Part shown: in pieces, positions 1 to 8,580 of the stretch
Numbering within the stretch: position 1 is the stretch's first letter
How the letters are laid out: every line of letters starts with the position of its first letter
Source of the DNA: Marinirhabdus sp963799365
GTDB lineage: Bacteria > Bacteroidota > Bacteroidia > Flavobacteriales > Flavobacteriaceae
Direction of reading: 5' to 3'
Length of the DNA: 64,000 nt
Assembly: GCA_963799365.1 (NCBI GenBank)
Contig: CAWCWV010000013.1
Coordinates: forward strand, 76,581 to 140,580
Program-made: the position numbers and the translations under genes
The notes under the pieces: generated by a model
What the model was told of the DNA's origin: nothing
Seen by the model: the letters and a program-made list of their open reading frames with translations, nothing else
The model's database searches: none

Positions 1-239
1 TCATTTTGAGACTTATTTTTAAGTGTAGTCTTTAAATGAGAAAAGTTTATAAGTGTTATTAGATATTCAACAAATGGAATTAATGACGATGACCTGAAAT
101 ACCAAGTTCTACACTCAACGACACTTGGTTTGAGACCAAAAGAATTAATACTATTTTTAATTTCATACTTAGGAATAGAAAGTATTTCAGATAAATCTAA
201 CATAGAAAATATTCTTTCACCGTTGTAATATTTATTCAC
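1..239 (-). CDS. Partial unknown protein, HTH-like N-terminus
   Basis: An open frame runs leftwards off the window from a GTG at 239; no stop is met in 79 codons. The N-terminal part (NKYYNGERIFSMLDLSEIL, then a conserved-looking GLKPSVVECRTWYF stretch) resembles the compact helix-turn-helix/MerR-excisionase type of small DNA-binding protein, but I do not recognise a family. The GTG overlaps the stop codon of the preceding small gene by 8 bp, which suggests translational coupling. An ATG at 203 is an alternative start that would drop 12 residues. Function is unassigned. Confidence 0.45.
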   Translation of the reverse strand, partial: MNKYYNGERIFSMLDLSEILSIPKYEIKNSINSFGLKPSVVECRTWYFRSSSLIPFVEYLITLINFSHLKTTLKNKSQN

Positions 240-384
240 TCTTACCAATTTTTCGATTCCTTATTTTTCTCTGTTCCTCTTCAAATTCTTTTATCGAAAA
301 ACTTTTAATGGTTTCTGTTCTTTTCTCAGAACATTTAATATCGTGAAGAAAACTTCTCAATTTTTCAATTCTTAATTTATTCAT
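232..384 (-). CDS. Small basic unknown protein (50 aa)
   Basis: A 50-residue frame with an ATG at 384 and TAA at 232-234. The product is very rich in Lys, Arg and Glu and would form one or two charged helices. No family is recognised. It is the first gene of a leftward pair whose second gene starts inside its stop codon, and it lies divergent from the serine recombinase with a 27-bp palindrome just upstream. The coupling and position support it being real; its length alone does not. Confidence 0.4.
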   Translation of the reverse strand: MNKLRIEKLRSFLHDIKCSEKRTETIKSFSIKEFEEEQRKIRNRKIGKSE

Positions 385-394
385 ACTACTTATT

Positions 395-421
395 CTTTAT
401 GGATATATATTATCCATAAAG
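395..421. promoter_or_regulatory. 27-bp palindrome, putative operator or recombination subsite
   Basis: Two perfect 11-bp arms (CTTTATGGATA and its complement) flank a 5-bp AT spacer. The site sits between the leftward small-gene pair (start 384) and the serine recombinase (start 534). Nearby are a direct repeat TGTATCAAA (about 442 and 459) and a small inverted repeat AATCT-AAA-AGATT just before the recombinase start. It may be an autoregulatory operator or a recombinase-binding site. Confidence 0.55.
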
Positions 422-533
422 GTCTCCATCGAGAGAAAAAAATGTATCAAATGATTTTTGTATCAAAATAACCTTGTGAGACTTGTTTAATACACTGGAA
501 TTCTGGACCATTGTAATCTAAAAGATTAAAATC

Positions 534-1154
534 ATGAATGTTATTACCTACTCTCGTGTATCCACATCAAATCAAGACTATAATCGACAAATAGAAGAAT
601 TGAGAGGTTTTTGTAAAAAAATGAATTGGAATATTCATAAAGAATTTTCAGAAGTTATTTCAGGAGGACTGGAAACCAAGGATAGACCCGTCTTAATGGA
701 AAGCATACAACATGTAAAATCTAATCAAATTGATAAAGTTGTAGTGTGGGATTTAAGTCGGTTAGGTAGAAATACATTAGAAGTCTTAAAAACGATTCAG
801 TTTTACACAGAGAATAAGATTTCTCTCTACATTAAAAATTACAATTTAGAAACACTTGATATTGATGGAAAAACTAATCCTCTTACAAATTTTATGATTG
901 AAATACTTTTAAGTATTTCAACTTTAGAAAAAAATCAGATTAGGGAACGAATGAAAAGTGGATATCTTCGATATCTCAAAAATCATGGAAAAGTTGGAAG
1001 AAAAAAGGGATACAGAAAATCTGATGAGGAAATTTTAAAAGATTACCCTAATGTGATCAAGTATTTAAAAAAAGAAAGACCAATCCGAGAAATAATGAAA
1101 TTGACAGGAAAAAGTAATGGAACCATTATGAAGGTAAAAAAAATTTTATTATAA
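534..1154 (+). CDS. Small serine recombinase (resolvase/invertase family)
   Basis: This 206-residue protein has the resolvase catalytic N-terminus: YSRVSTSNQD with the nucleophilic Ser near residue 10, then the VVVWDLSRLGRN motif around residue 70 with its conserved Asp and Arg residues. A long E-helix and a short helix-turn-helix tail (REIMKLTGKSNGTIMKVKK) follow, which is the usual layout and length for resolvases and invertases rather than large serine integrases. It would catalyse site-specific recombination at paired sites. The adjacent palindrome and repeats at 395-530 are candidate sites. It is probably a resolvase or invertase within the island rather than the integrase that targets the tRNA. 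Confidence 0.9.
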   Translation: MNVITYSRVSTSNQDYNRQIEELRGFCKKMNWNIHKEFSEVISGGLETKDRPVLMESIQHVKSNQIDKVVVWDLSRLGRNTLEVLKTIQFYTENKISLYIKNYNLETLDIDGKTNPLTNFMIEILLSISTLEKNQIRERMKSGYLRYLKNHGKVGRKKGYRKSDEEILKDYPNVIKYLKKERPIREIMKLTGKSNGTIMKVKKILL

Positions 1155-1209
1155 ATTTTTCACCAAGTCAGATTAATAATCATTTAGTTTTAGAAATAAA
1201 AAAAGGATT

Positions 1210-1965
1210 CTAATCGATATCCCAAATACTGATATTTTCATCAGACGAATTTTTAGACAAACTCTCTCCTAACTCTTTCATCTCTATAGAATATTTATTT
1301 TTGGATAAACTCTCATCGTATTTCTTAACAAATCTGTCAAAATCAACGTAACAAAAAAAGGTACCTGAATATTGACCATAGAAAGTTAATTTTTTTAAAT
1401 GTTCATCAGTAATACGTTCAAGTCCAGAGTCCAAATAAACGAAGTTTTTATGAACTAATTTAATATCAGAAAAATAATATCCATGGGGCATTACTAACAA
1501 TCGATCCACTGAGCTCATATCAGGTTCATAGTGAAAATTAAACCATTTCTTGTTTTTCATTTGAACAGCAAAAATAATATGCCATTGGTAATGTTCGTCA
1601 TCAAATGTTGGGTCTGACACATCAATCTTATCCCAAAACTCTTGGGACATGATATTTCTAGATGTGCTCATTTCCACTATGTTGTCTATTCCAATGTTGT
1701 TTTCTGAATATTCTAATCCACTTTCATTAACACTTTCATTCTCATCGTAATTTAGAAGATATGGATCACTTCCAGAATGACTTTCTATTCCTTTTTTATA
1801 ATTATCAAAATCTTCAGTTGGTTTATATAGGTTTTTCAAAACCACATTCTCGATCTTTAATCCAGTTTCAAGAATACAACTTACATAAATGGGGAGATGT
1901 TCATTTACTCTTTTCTTTGGATAATTTCTCATCCTTTCAATTATATCTGGACATATACTTTTCAT
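1210..1965 (-). CDS. Unknown 251-aa protein
   Basis: No family is recognised. The protein is acidic and apparently cytosolic, without a signal peptide or membrane helix. The middle third is rich in Asn, Asp, Glu and Ser. The C-terminal half has aromatic-rich blocks (HYQWHIIFAVQMKNKKWFNFHY and a later GQYSGTFFCYVDFDRF stretch) that look like a beta-rich fold. A short ESLSKN motif occurs twice near the C-terminus. It is divergent from the ParB-methyltransferase gene across a 118-bp spacer and has its own TAGATTTG -7 element. Its AT-rich composition and neighbours mark it as island cargo. Confidence 0.6.
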   Translation of the reverse strand: MKSICPDIIERMRNYPKKRVNEHLPIYVSCILETGLKIENVVLKNLYKPTEDFDNYKKGIESHSGSDPYLLNYDENESVNESGLEYSENNIGIDNIVEMSTSRNIMSQEFWDKIDVSDPTFDDEHYQWHIIFAVQMKNKKWFNFHYEPDMSSVDRLLVMPHGYYFSDIKLVHKNFVYLDSGLERITDEHLKKLTFYGQYSGTFFCYVDFDRFVKKYDESLSKNKYSIEMKELGESLSKNSSDENISIWDID

Positions 1966-1996
1966 TTCTAACGAAGTTTAAAATCATAATTATTCA

Positions 1997-2004
1997 CAAA
2001 TCTA
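1997..2004 (-). promoter_or_regulatory. Putative Bacteroidota -7 element for the 1210-1965 gene
   Basis: On the minus strand TAGATTTG matches the TAnnTTTG consensus exactly and lies about 31 bp upstream of the ATG at 1965. No clear TTG -33 element is visible at the expected spacing. Confidence 0.4.
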
Positions 2005-2046
2005 ATATTAATTTATAAAAGGTTTATTTGGGAGATTGTTAAACAC

Positions 2047-2077
2047 TTGCTTTTCATAGAAAAACATTGTTAATTTG
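2047..2077 (+). promoter_or_regulatory. Possible promoter of the ParB-methyltransferase/CHAT pair
   Basis: TTG at 2047-2049 is followed after 21 bp by TAATTTG, a near match to TAnnTTTG, only 6 bp before the ATG at 2084. If real, the transcript would be almost leaderless. This is a visual match only. Confidence 0.25.
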
Positions 2078-2083
2078 TAATTA

Positions 2084-3460
2084 ATGAAAGTATTAATTCA
2101 TCATCTCACTCACCACCCTAAAAACAAGGACATCTACAATTTGTCTGATATCGATGATCTCATTCAAAGTATCCAGGAGGTCGGACTTCTTCAACCATTA
2201 ATTATTAATCAACAATTCCAAATCATAAGTGGAAATCGAAGATTTGAAGCGATTAAACAACTTGGATGGGAGGAAGTTGAAGTAGATCAAAGAGATGTAA
2301 AGGAAGAAGATGAAAAATACCTTCTTGTCCAATATAACAAACAAAGAGTCAAGACATACCGAGAATTACTTAACGAGTATCAAGTTTTACAGAAATACTA
2401 TAAAATCGGTCAAGGAAAACGAACCGATTTAACTTCTGTTCGTGCGAACAAAAGTAAAAAATCATCGAGAGAAAAGATTTCTGAGGAAATTGGAATGTCA
2501 AGTTCTTCTTTGGGAAAATTACTCTTCGTTAATAAACACGAACCCAATCATATTGATCTTTTGGATAAAGGAATCCTGACTATTAATCAGAGTTATCTTC
2601 AAATTTCAAGGGATATTAAGGAAAAGAAAAGTCGAGATAATATTTCGGACACTCCCACAGAAAAACTGACTGATGATGATTTTGTGTTTTATCAGAAATC
2701 CTCTAAAAGTATGGTAGAAATATCTGATGGAGAAATCCAAACAATATTCACATCTCCACCATATTGGAATAAAAGACAATACTCAAATGAAAAAGGTTTA
2801 GGTAACGAAAAAACAAGTGATGAGTTTGTAGAAAACTTAATCAATCATTTAGGGGATTGTTATCGAGTTTTAAATAAGAAAGGGAGTTTCTTCTTGAACC
2901 TTGGAGATACTTTCTTAGACGGAAATCTTCAAAATGTTCCTCATAAAGTGGTCATTGGACTTCAAGAAAAAGGTTGGATTTTGAGAAATACGATAATTTG
3001 GAGTAAGACTAACCCCAAACCCAGTTCAAGTAAAAGTAACTTAACATCTTCATACGAGTATATTTTTCATCTCGTAAAGTCCAATGACTATAATTATTAT
3101 CCTACCCTCACACCCCTTAAAAAGAATACCAAGGCGTCTTTACCTCCAAGACATAGAACTCCCTCCAAAGAAACTCAAAAATCAATGAGTCCATATATTC
3201 CAAATGTAAGTGGAAAGAATATGGGAGATTACTGGTCGGAAGATATTGTAAGAACTGCCGTAAGTAATCAAACAAGAGGACTGAACACCAAAGAACATCC
3301 TGCCCCATTTCCAGAGAATATTGTAAAACTTCCAATTTTACAGACCACCAAAGAGCGAGATATTATTCTCGACCCATTCTGTGGTCGTGGGACGACTGGT
3401 AAGGTTTGTAGGGAATTGAATAGGAAATTTGTTGGATATGATGTTTCAAATTTTCTTTAA
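2084..3460 (+). CDS. ParB-like/DNA methyltransferase fusion
   Basis: Residues 1-95 form a ParB/Srx-type N-terminal domain, with the ISGNRRFEAIKQLG motif around residue 50. A helical HTH-like segment follows (SREKISEEIGMSSSSLGKLL). From about residue 205 there is an amino-methyltransferase of the beta order: catalytic motif IV TSPPYWNKRQY near 224, then the SAM-binding motif DPFCGRGTTG near the C-terminus. SPPYW favours N4-cytosine or N6-adenine methylation. No partner restriction gene is adjacent, so it looks like an orphan methylase such as those found on phages and integrated elements. The CHAT-protein start codon follows the TAA with no gap, so the two are co-transcribed. Confidence 0.85.
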   Translation: MKVLIHHLTHHPKNKDIYNLSDIDDLIQSIQEVGLLQPLIINQQFQIISGNRRFEAIKQLGWEEVEVDQRDVKEEDEKYLLVQYNKQRVKTYRELLNEYQVLQKYYKIGQGKRTDLTSVRANKSKKSSREKISEEIGMSSSSLGKLLFVNKHEPNHIDLLDKGILTINQSYLQISRDIKEKKSRDNISDTPTEKLTDDDFVFYQKSSKSMVEISDGEIQTIFTSPPYWNKRQYSNEKGLGNEKTSDEFVENLINHLGDCYRVLNKKGSFFLNLGDTFLDGNLQNVPHKVVIGLQEKGWILRNTIIWSKTNPKPSSSKSNLTSSYEYIFHLVKSNDYNYYPTLTPLKKNTKASLPPRHRTPSKETQKSMSPYIPNVSGKNMGDYWSEDIVRTAVSNQTRGLNTKEHPAPFPENIVKLPILQTTKERDIILDPFCGRGTTGKVCRELNRKFVGYDVSNFL

Positions 3461-5710
3461 ATGAGATTTCTACCAGTTCTTCTCGTAGTTATACTTTGGA
3501 ATTTTACCTATTCTCAAACACCTAATTTAGATAGGTATCTTGAAAGGGGAGAATATCAAGAATTGAAAAAAATCTGTCTCAAATCTATACAAGGTGACAA
3601 CACTCTACTTAACAGAATTAAATTCAAAAAATATCTCAACACCTCATTAATCAATCTTCATGACTATGACAACTATTTAAATGGAATTAAAGAAGTGAGA
3701 GAATCTAACCACAATAATATCAACAATAGGATTTATTATCTCAATGAAATGTCAAACTATTATCGATTTCAGAAAAGAATAGATTCGGCTCTTTATTACT
3801 CAAATAAATCAATGGTTCTTTTAAAAGAAAATCAAAATCTGGTTGATACTGATTTAAAATATGAAGTGTATTCTCGATTTGCGGATATTCATCGAAATCG
3901 AGGCGTGAAGAATTTTAATAAGATTACACCACTTTCGATGGGTTGGGATGAGAGAAATGACATTCTTAACAGGTATTTGGATACTTCCTTAACCTATTCG
4001 TCTAAAAACTATCAAAGAGTTGATATAAACTTCAAAAAAGGTTTAATTTATCTTGATGGTGTATCAAATAATAGGACATCTACTGGACTTAATGAAGTAG
4101 GGTCTAAAAATTTACATTTATCGAATCAATATTTTGAAGAGGTCATAAAAGTTTCTAAAAACCAAAATCAAAAAGGGAAAGTATATTCTCTCATCGGACT
4201 AAACTATTCATATCTAAAAGATTTTAAAAAAGCTGATTACTATTATGAGAAATCAATAAGGACACTTGTCGAAAATAAAACCAATTTTGATTCTCTAAAT
4301 TATATTAGTGTCCTCAATTGGAAGGGAACTAATCTCGGTCAGTGGTATAATAAAACGGGACATTTAAATTTATTAGACAAATCGATTATCCATTACAAGG
4401 AGAATGTGAAGTTTTGGGATCATCTCCACCAAAAATCAGATAGTCTTATTCAAAAAGAAAATGATGGATATAGAAGTAATGCCCTTAGTAAATTGACTGG
4501 GGTTCTCGGGAAGAAATTTTTGATTACAAAAGACACTACATTTCTTCATGAGAGTTTTTACTACTCGGATCGGACTAAATACACAGACTTCAAGAATAAA
4601 AAATATAGTATTGGAGAGGTTCAGAAAAACCTAAAACATGGAGAATCATTTGTTCAGAATATTACTTCCACTATCCCATATCAAGAGATAATTTTCTTAA
4701 TTTTAAAAAACGAAGTTCATTTCATCAATAACGATAGGGAAATCGAGAGTGTTCCATACTATTGGATGGATGAACTACATCAATTTACTGACTTGAAAAA
4801 ATTTCAAAATAGGAGTTATAACCTTTACAGATCGAAGTTCAGACAAGTTGATTCAATCTTAAAGATGAAAGGTATTAATGAAGTAATTATTAGTAATTCA
4901 GACTTTAACCCAATGGTCAATTATGATCTTATTATTAAGGACACTTTATCAACCACTTGGAAGGATCAACCTTATTTATTTCATGATTACAATTTCAGTT
5001 ATTCACTTTGTATTAGAAGTTTTATAGAAAGTAGATCCAAAAAATCATCATTGAACGATAAATTAGGATTAACACTTGGAGATTTTGAAAACGATGTTGA
5101 TTTACGATTCTCAAAAAAAATGGTCAATCAATTACAACAAGATTATGAGTGTAATACATCTGATGTTTTAGAGAATCTAACAAATAATAACTTAGTATTC
5201 ATAGTTTCCCATGGAAATACAAATCAAGAAAATAGAACTGGTGAAATAAGAACCTCCTACAATTCTACTTTCTCTGTTGATGATATTTCACAAATGGATT
5301 TGGACAATGATTTTGTAATGATCTCTTCATGCAGTTCAAATTCCTCTCAAACTAATTATAGTGAGGGTTCATCGGGAAATTTTAGTAAAGGGTTGAGATA
5401 TTCGGGAGTACAATCTACCTTAACTACAAGTTGGGATATCGACGACAAATCAAACTCATTTATAATGAAGAGATTTTTCAAATACCTTTCCGATGGAGAC
5501 CCCAAGAATGTTTCACTTTGGAAGTCAAAAAAAGACTACTGGAACAAATCTGTTGATGAAGAAGAATTTAAACCATTATATTGGGCACCCTATGTATTAA
5601 CTGGGAATATTAACCCAGTAACCATCCATAAAAAAACAAAAATTCAATGGGGGTGGTTGTCATTGATCTTAATTATTCCAATCGGAATATTTCTCTGGAA
5701 AAAAAGGTAA
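3461..5710 (+). CDS. Exported, membrane-anchored TPR-CHAT caspase-like protein
   Basis: The 749-residue protein has a Sec signal peptide (residues 1-18, ending near TYSQ), TPR-like helical repeats over roughly 20-340, and a C-terminal CHAT peptidase domain. Catalytic His584 lies in IVSHGN and Cys624 in ISSCSS. A single C-terminal transmembrane helix (WGWLSLILIIPIGIFLW) is followed by KKR. The protease domain should therefore face the periplasm. CHAT proteins are caspase-superfamily cysteine peptidases, some of which act in immunity or programmed death; TPRs usually bind the partner or substrate. The gene abuts the ParB-methyltransferase and converges, 7 bp apart, on the anti-sigma/sigma pair, whose own TPR portion would also be periplasmic. 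Substrate is unknown. Confidence 0.85.
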   Translation: MRFLPVLLVVILWNFTYSQTPNLDRYLERGEYQELKKICLKSIQGDNTLLNRIKFKKYLNTSLINLHDYDNYLNGIKEVRESNHNNINNRIYYLNEMSNYYRFQKRIDSALYYSNKSMVLLKENQNLVDTDLKYEVYSRFADIHRNRGVKNFNKITPLSMGWDERNDILNRYLDTSLTYSSKNYQRVDINFKKGLIYLDGVSNNRTSTGLNEVGSKNLHLSNQYFEEVIKVSKNQNQKGKVYSLIGLNYSYLKDFKKADYYYEKSIRTLVENKTNFDSLNYISVLNWKGTNLGQWYNKTGHLNLLDKSIIHYKENVKFWDHLHQKSDSLIQKENDGYRSNALSKLTGVLGKKFLITKDTTFLHESFYYSDRTKYTDFKNKKYSIGEVQKNLKHGESFVQNITSTIPYQEIIFLILKNEVHFINNDREIESVPYYWMDELHQFTDLKKFQNRSYNLYRSKFRQVDSILKMKGINEVIISNSDFNPMVNYDLIIKDTLSTTWKDQPYLFHDYNFSYSLCIRSFIESRSKKSSLNDKLGLTLGDFENDVDLRFSKKMVNQLQQDYECNTSDVLENLTNNNLVFIVSHGNTNQENRTGEIRTSYNSTFSVDDISQMDLDNDFVMISSCSSNSSQTNYSEGSSGNFSKGLRYSGVQSTLTTSWDIDDKSNSFIMKRFFKYLSDGDPKNVSLWKSKKDYWNKSVDEEEFKPLYWAPYVLTGNINPVTIHKKTKIQWGWLSLILIIPIGIFLWKKR

Positions 5711-5717
5711 ATTGAAT

Positions 5718-6453
5718 CTAATCAAAAACTGACTCTTTCAACATATCTTTTGAAATTGAATAGTATTGATGTTCTTTATTCTGAACAATCCTCTTCAAAA
5801 TCATTTTAGATTTATCGTAATCTTTCTTTTTTAAATAAACCAGAGACAATCTAAATTCAGATTTTTCCTTGAAGATACTTCGGTCATCGACTTTCTTGAA
5901 ATTTGTTATAGATTTAATAAGTCTATCTAATTCCATATTCGACAATCCTGAATAGTAGTTTAGAGTGTCGTTATTAGGTTTATTCAATAGTAACTCTTCA
6001 AATCCACTTAAAGATGTCTCATAATCTTCATCCTTGTAAGCGTTTCATAGATTCTTTGAATAAAATATCGGATGTATCACTCATAAGGACTGGTAGTCCA
6101 ACATCCTTTTGATAATATTTTGAATATAATTTAGACGAAGTATTCAAACTATTAATAAAGAAGTAAGTTCCAAAACCTATCAGTCCAATAAATATTGCGG
6201 CATATTTAAGATAATTTGTTCTTGGTTTAGAATTTTCCGTTAAACTTAAAAGACTTTCAAATTTTGGTTTGTCTATAAATTCCTGTAAAGATCTGTAATC
6301 ATAATTATTGTTTTCCAAAAAGAACTTTACATCCTGAACATCTTCATTGATTGGGTCAGAGTTTTTTAAAATCTCAAATACTTTTTCTCTTTCAGAATCG
6401 TCTGAGAGGGAATTTAAAACATCTATTAATTGTATGTTGGTTGTAGGTCTCAT
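5718..6453 (-). pseudogene. Frameshifted membrane anti-sigma factor with TPR tail
   Basis: Two frames make one gene. The first part (ATG 6453, stop 6028) has a cytosolic N-terminal helical region of about 80 residues and one transmembrane helix (YAAIFIGLIGFGTYFF). It ends after FKESMKR with a spurious LQG-stop. Skipping one base there gives YKDEDYETSLSGFEELLLNK, which runs into the second part (to 5718), a TPR-like periplasmic tail with YYSGLSNMELDR and FRLSLVYLKKKDYDKSK. This is the normal layout of flavobacterial anti-sigma/TPR proteins. The start is 1 bp from the sigma-factor stop, so the two are an operon. Without the tail the product could still bind sigma but would lose its sensor. A sequencing error is possible. 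Confidence 0.75.
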
Positions 6454-6454
6454 T

Positions 6455-6997
6455 TTAAATCATGAAATGTTTCCAGAGATTTTTAATCTTCTTTTTGGAG
6501 GTGGATAATGTGTTTTTGGTTGTGTTATAAGATATTCCAAGTTTATTGCTAATCTCGTTGTTGTCAAATCCCTCAATATGTAGTGATAGAACCTCTTTCT
6601 GTCGTTTAGGTAGTATGTCTAACATTTTCTTGAAATCTTCCTCAACAAAGGTGTCTTTGTTAATAGAACGACTGGAAAGGTGATATATACCATTTAAGAT
6701 TCCCCGTCTATTTTTTTCAACCTTTAAATTGTCAAAACATTTGTTTTTGACAACTACTTTGAGGAATGTTTCAATCTTCTCATTAACATCCGAAAGATTA
6801 TATTTTCTTTTCTCAGTAGAATAATTGAGAAGTTTTATAAAAACATCAGACACTACTTCTTTTGATTTCACCTTGTCTTTGGTAATACTATACGCTTTCA
6901 ACACTAATATTTCATAGTAAGTTTCATAGATACTCGACAGTCCCTGGTTGTCACCATTAATAAACAATTCCCAATCTTTTTGGAGTGTTGTGGTCAA
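6455..6997 (-). CDS. ECF-type RNA polymerase sigma factor
   Basis: This 180-residue sigma-70 family protein has region 2 at roughly residues 20-90 (YETYYEILVLKAYSITKD, then VSDVFIKLL) and region 4 at about 125-175. The region 4 helix-turn-helix reads LPKRQKEVLSLHIEGFDNNEISNKLGISYNTTKNTLSTSKKK with typical LxxRxxxV and helix spacing. It would direct core RNA polymerase to a small regulon under control of the anti-sigma factor encoded immediately downstream. It is divergent, across 143 bp, from the envelope operon at 7141-9671, which is the obvious candidate target. Its own promoter appears to be housekeeping type. I cannot see a confident ECF promoter motif in the spacer. Confidence 0.85.
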   Translation of the reverse strand: MTTTLQKDWELFINGDNQGLSSIYETYYEILVLKAYSITKDKVKSKEVVSDVFIKLLNYSTEKRKYNLSDVNEKIETFLKVVVKNKCFDNLKVEKNRRGILNGIYHLSSRSINKDTFVEEDFKKMLDILPKRQKEVLSLHIEGFDNNEISNKLGISYNTTKNTLSTSKKKIKNLWKHFMI

Positions 6998-7057
6998 AGG
7001 AATCTTCTGTTTTTTAGTGGGATTGATATTTTTTTAAATCCTGATTAGTATCTAATA

Positions 7058-7090
7058 CAAAGTTAGTCGTTCTATTTTAAAAGACACCAA
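7058..7090 (-). promoter_or_regulatory. Putative housekeeping promoter of the sigma factor gene
   Basis: On the minus strand TTG (7090-7088) is followed after 22 bp by TAACTTTG (7065-7058), a perfect match to the TAnnTTTG -7 consensus of Bacteroidota. It lies about 60 bp upstream of the sigma-factor start. Confidence 0.5.
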
Positions 7091-7140
7091 GATTAAATTA
7101 GTCTGTCAAAATAGTATTAATTAACCAAACCACTAAAATC

Positions 7141-8580
7141 ATGTATTATCTAATTTCAATCATTCTCATCGTAACAGGTATATTATTGTCAATCTATGGT
7201 ACTAAAAAATACAATATTTCATTATCACTATCTTTTATAGTTACTTGGGTATCTGTGGTGTATTTAATTGACTATCTCACAGGCTTAGTTCCATTCATCA
7301 ATTACATTTATGTTACAATTTTATTCTTTGGATTACTCATTTTATTGTTGGGGAAAGTATTTACCTACGTTTATTCATTTTTCACTATATGGTTTCTCCT
7401 TGCTCTTATTGTATCATCTATCTATGCGTTTAGTGGTTTTGAAGTTGGAGAAAATGGTTATGGGGGATGGGGTATCACAATTACCACCATCGTAGTTTTG
7501 GTTTTAATCCGAAAACATATTAAAGAGTTAATCATTGGTGTTAGTAGTGGTCTATTGGTTGGTCTTGGTGTTTCTTTTATAGGGTTTAAAAATATATTTT
7601 CTATGGGATGGGGATATATAATGGATAGTATTTATTATCCAAGTTTATCAATAATTCTATTTACCATTGGAGGGGTGATGTTTCAGTATTATCTAAGGAA
7701 ATCAAAAGAAGAAAATCCACAACTAAGTGAAAAAAAAGTCTTTCAATATTTCGGAGGAGGAACAATTTTTCTTGTAGGACTTTTCATAGTAATTCCATTT
7801 TTACTTTATGTTTCTCCTGAGAAAATGGCACAAAATATTTCAGAGAAATATTGTAAATGTATATCAGAAATTCAATCTAATAACGAATCCCAAAACATAA
7901 AGGATAATTGTTTAGAAGCCATCGATTACTCGTCCTCTGTTTCTTCTATTTCAAGTATCGAAGACATTGAAATATTTACCACAACTTTTACCAATGGAAT
8001 ATCAAATTGTCTTTCAAATGAAAATTTAGGTGATATGATTGAAATTGATAGTGTAGAAAATAATGTTGTAGAAATTGAAGAAGGGAATGAGGGTATGTCC
8101 ATCGAATCTCACGAAAAAATATATGAGGATAGTTATGGAGACGACACCTCCGAAGATATTCCAAAACCTGATGAAGAGATAGTCTCTATGCAGTATTTTA
8201 CTATCAATGACCCTGATGGATATACAAATCTGAGAAATAATCCCAATGGAGAAATAGTGAAAAAAATACTTGAAGGTGAAACATTTGAGGTTTTAGGTTC
8301 AGAAGGAAATTACAAGAAAGTTAAGTTAGATGGAGGTATAATTGGATATATACACGAATCAAGGGTGGTTAAATCTGTAAATTATTTGGTTCAATTAAAA
8401 GAGGGAATAACTAATGTAAATGTTAGAGATAATTATGGGACTGAAAAGACCAAAGTCATAAATCAAATCTCTTATCCTAAGACCTTAGTAATAACAAAAC
8501 AACATTTTTTAAATAGTGAAAAGTGGATTTACTCTCAGGACATCAATGGGTGGATACTTTCTGAATTTGTAAATGATTAA
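7141..8580 (+). CDS. Polytopic membrane protein with two C-terminal SH3-like domains
   Basis: The first 225 residues contain about seven hydrophobic helices (for example ISIILIVTGILLSIYG and FLVGLFIVIPFLLYV). Then comes a Cys-containing linker (YCKCISEI... DNC) and a Ser/Glu-rich low-complexity stretch. At about 355-420 is a bacterial SH3 domain (TNLRNNPNGEIVKKILEGE, then GYIHESRVV), and a second, more divergent one reaches the C-terminus (VNVRDNYGTEKTKV ... GWILSEFVND). Bacterial SH3 domains typically bind peptidoglycan or other proteins, so the tail is probably periplasmic. It is the first gene of a three-gene operon divergent from the ECF sigma factor. Function unknown. Confidence 0.7.
   Translation: MYYLISIILIVTGILLSIYGTKKYNISLSLSFIVTWVSVVYLIDYLTGLVPFINYIYVTILFFGLLILLLGKVFTYVYSFFTIWFLLALIVSSIYAFSGFEVGENGYGGWGITITTIVVLVLIRKHIKELIIGVSSGLLVGLGVSFIGFKNIFSMGWGYIMDSIYYPSLSIILFTIGGVMFQYYLRKSKEENPQLSEKKVFQYFGGGTIFLVGLFIVIPFLLYVSPEKMAQNISEKYCKCISEIQSNNESQNIKDNCLEAIDYSSSVSSISSIEDIEIFTTTFTNGISNCLSNENLGDMIEIDSVENNVVEIEEGNEGMSIESHEKIYEDSYGDDTSEDIPKPDEEIVSMQYFTINDPDGYTNLRNNPNGEIVKKILEGETFEVLGSEGNYKKVKLDGGIIGYIHESRVVKSVNYLVQLKEGITNVNVRDNYGTEKTKVINQISYPKTLVITKQHFLNSEKWIYSQDINGWILSEFVND

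Noticed and set aside
534..1154. Serine recombinase as the island integrase
   Set aside because: It is a short resolvase/invertase type with no large C-terminal integrase domain; tRNA-targeting elements usually use tyrosine integrases, which may lie to the left of the window.
1358..1366. GGTACC near 1358 as a left attachment site matching the tRNA end
   Set aside because: Only a six-base palindrome is shared with the tRNA acceptor stem; no longer identity.
3117..3335. Leftward open frame inside the ParB-methyltransferase gene
   Set aside because: It is a shadow of the methyltransferase, with no domain, no start signal and complete overlap.
6028..6060. Programmed frameshift in the anti-sigma gene
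   Set aside because: No recognisable slippery heptamer, stop-codon context or downstream pseudoknot; kept as a frameshift only.
7310..7495. Short rightward frame inside the SH3 membrane protein
   Set aside because: Out-of-frame shadow of a hydrophobic coding region; composition is not protein-like.
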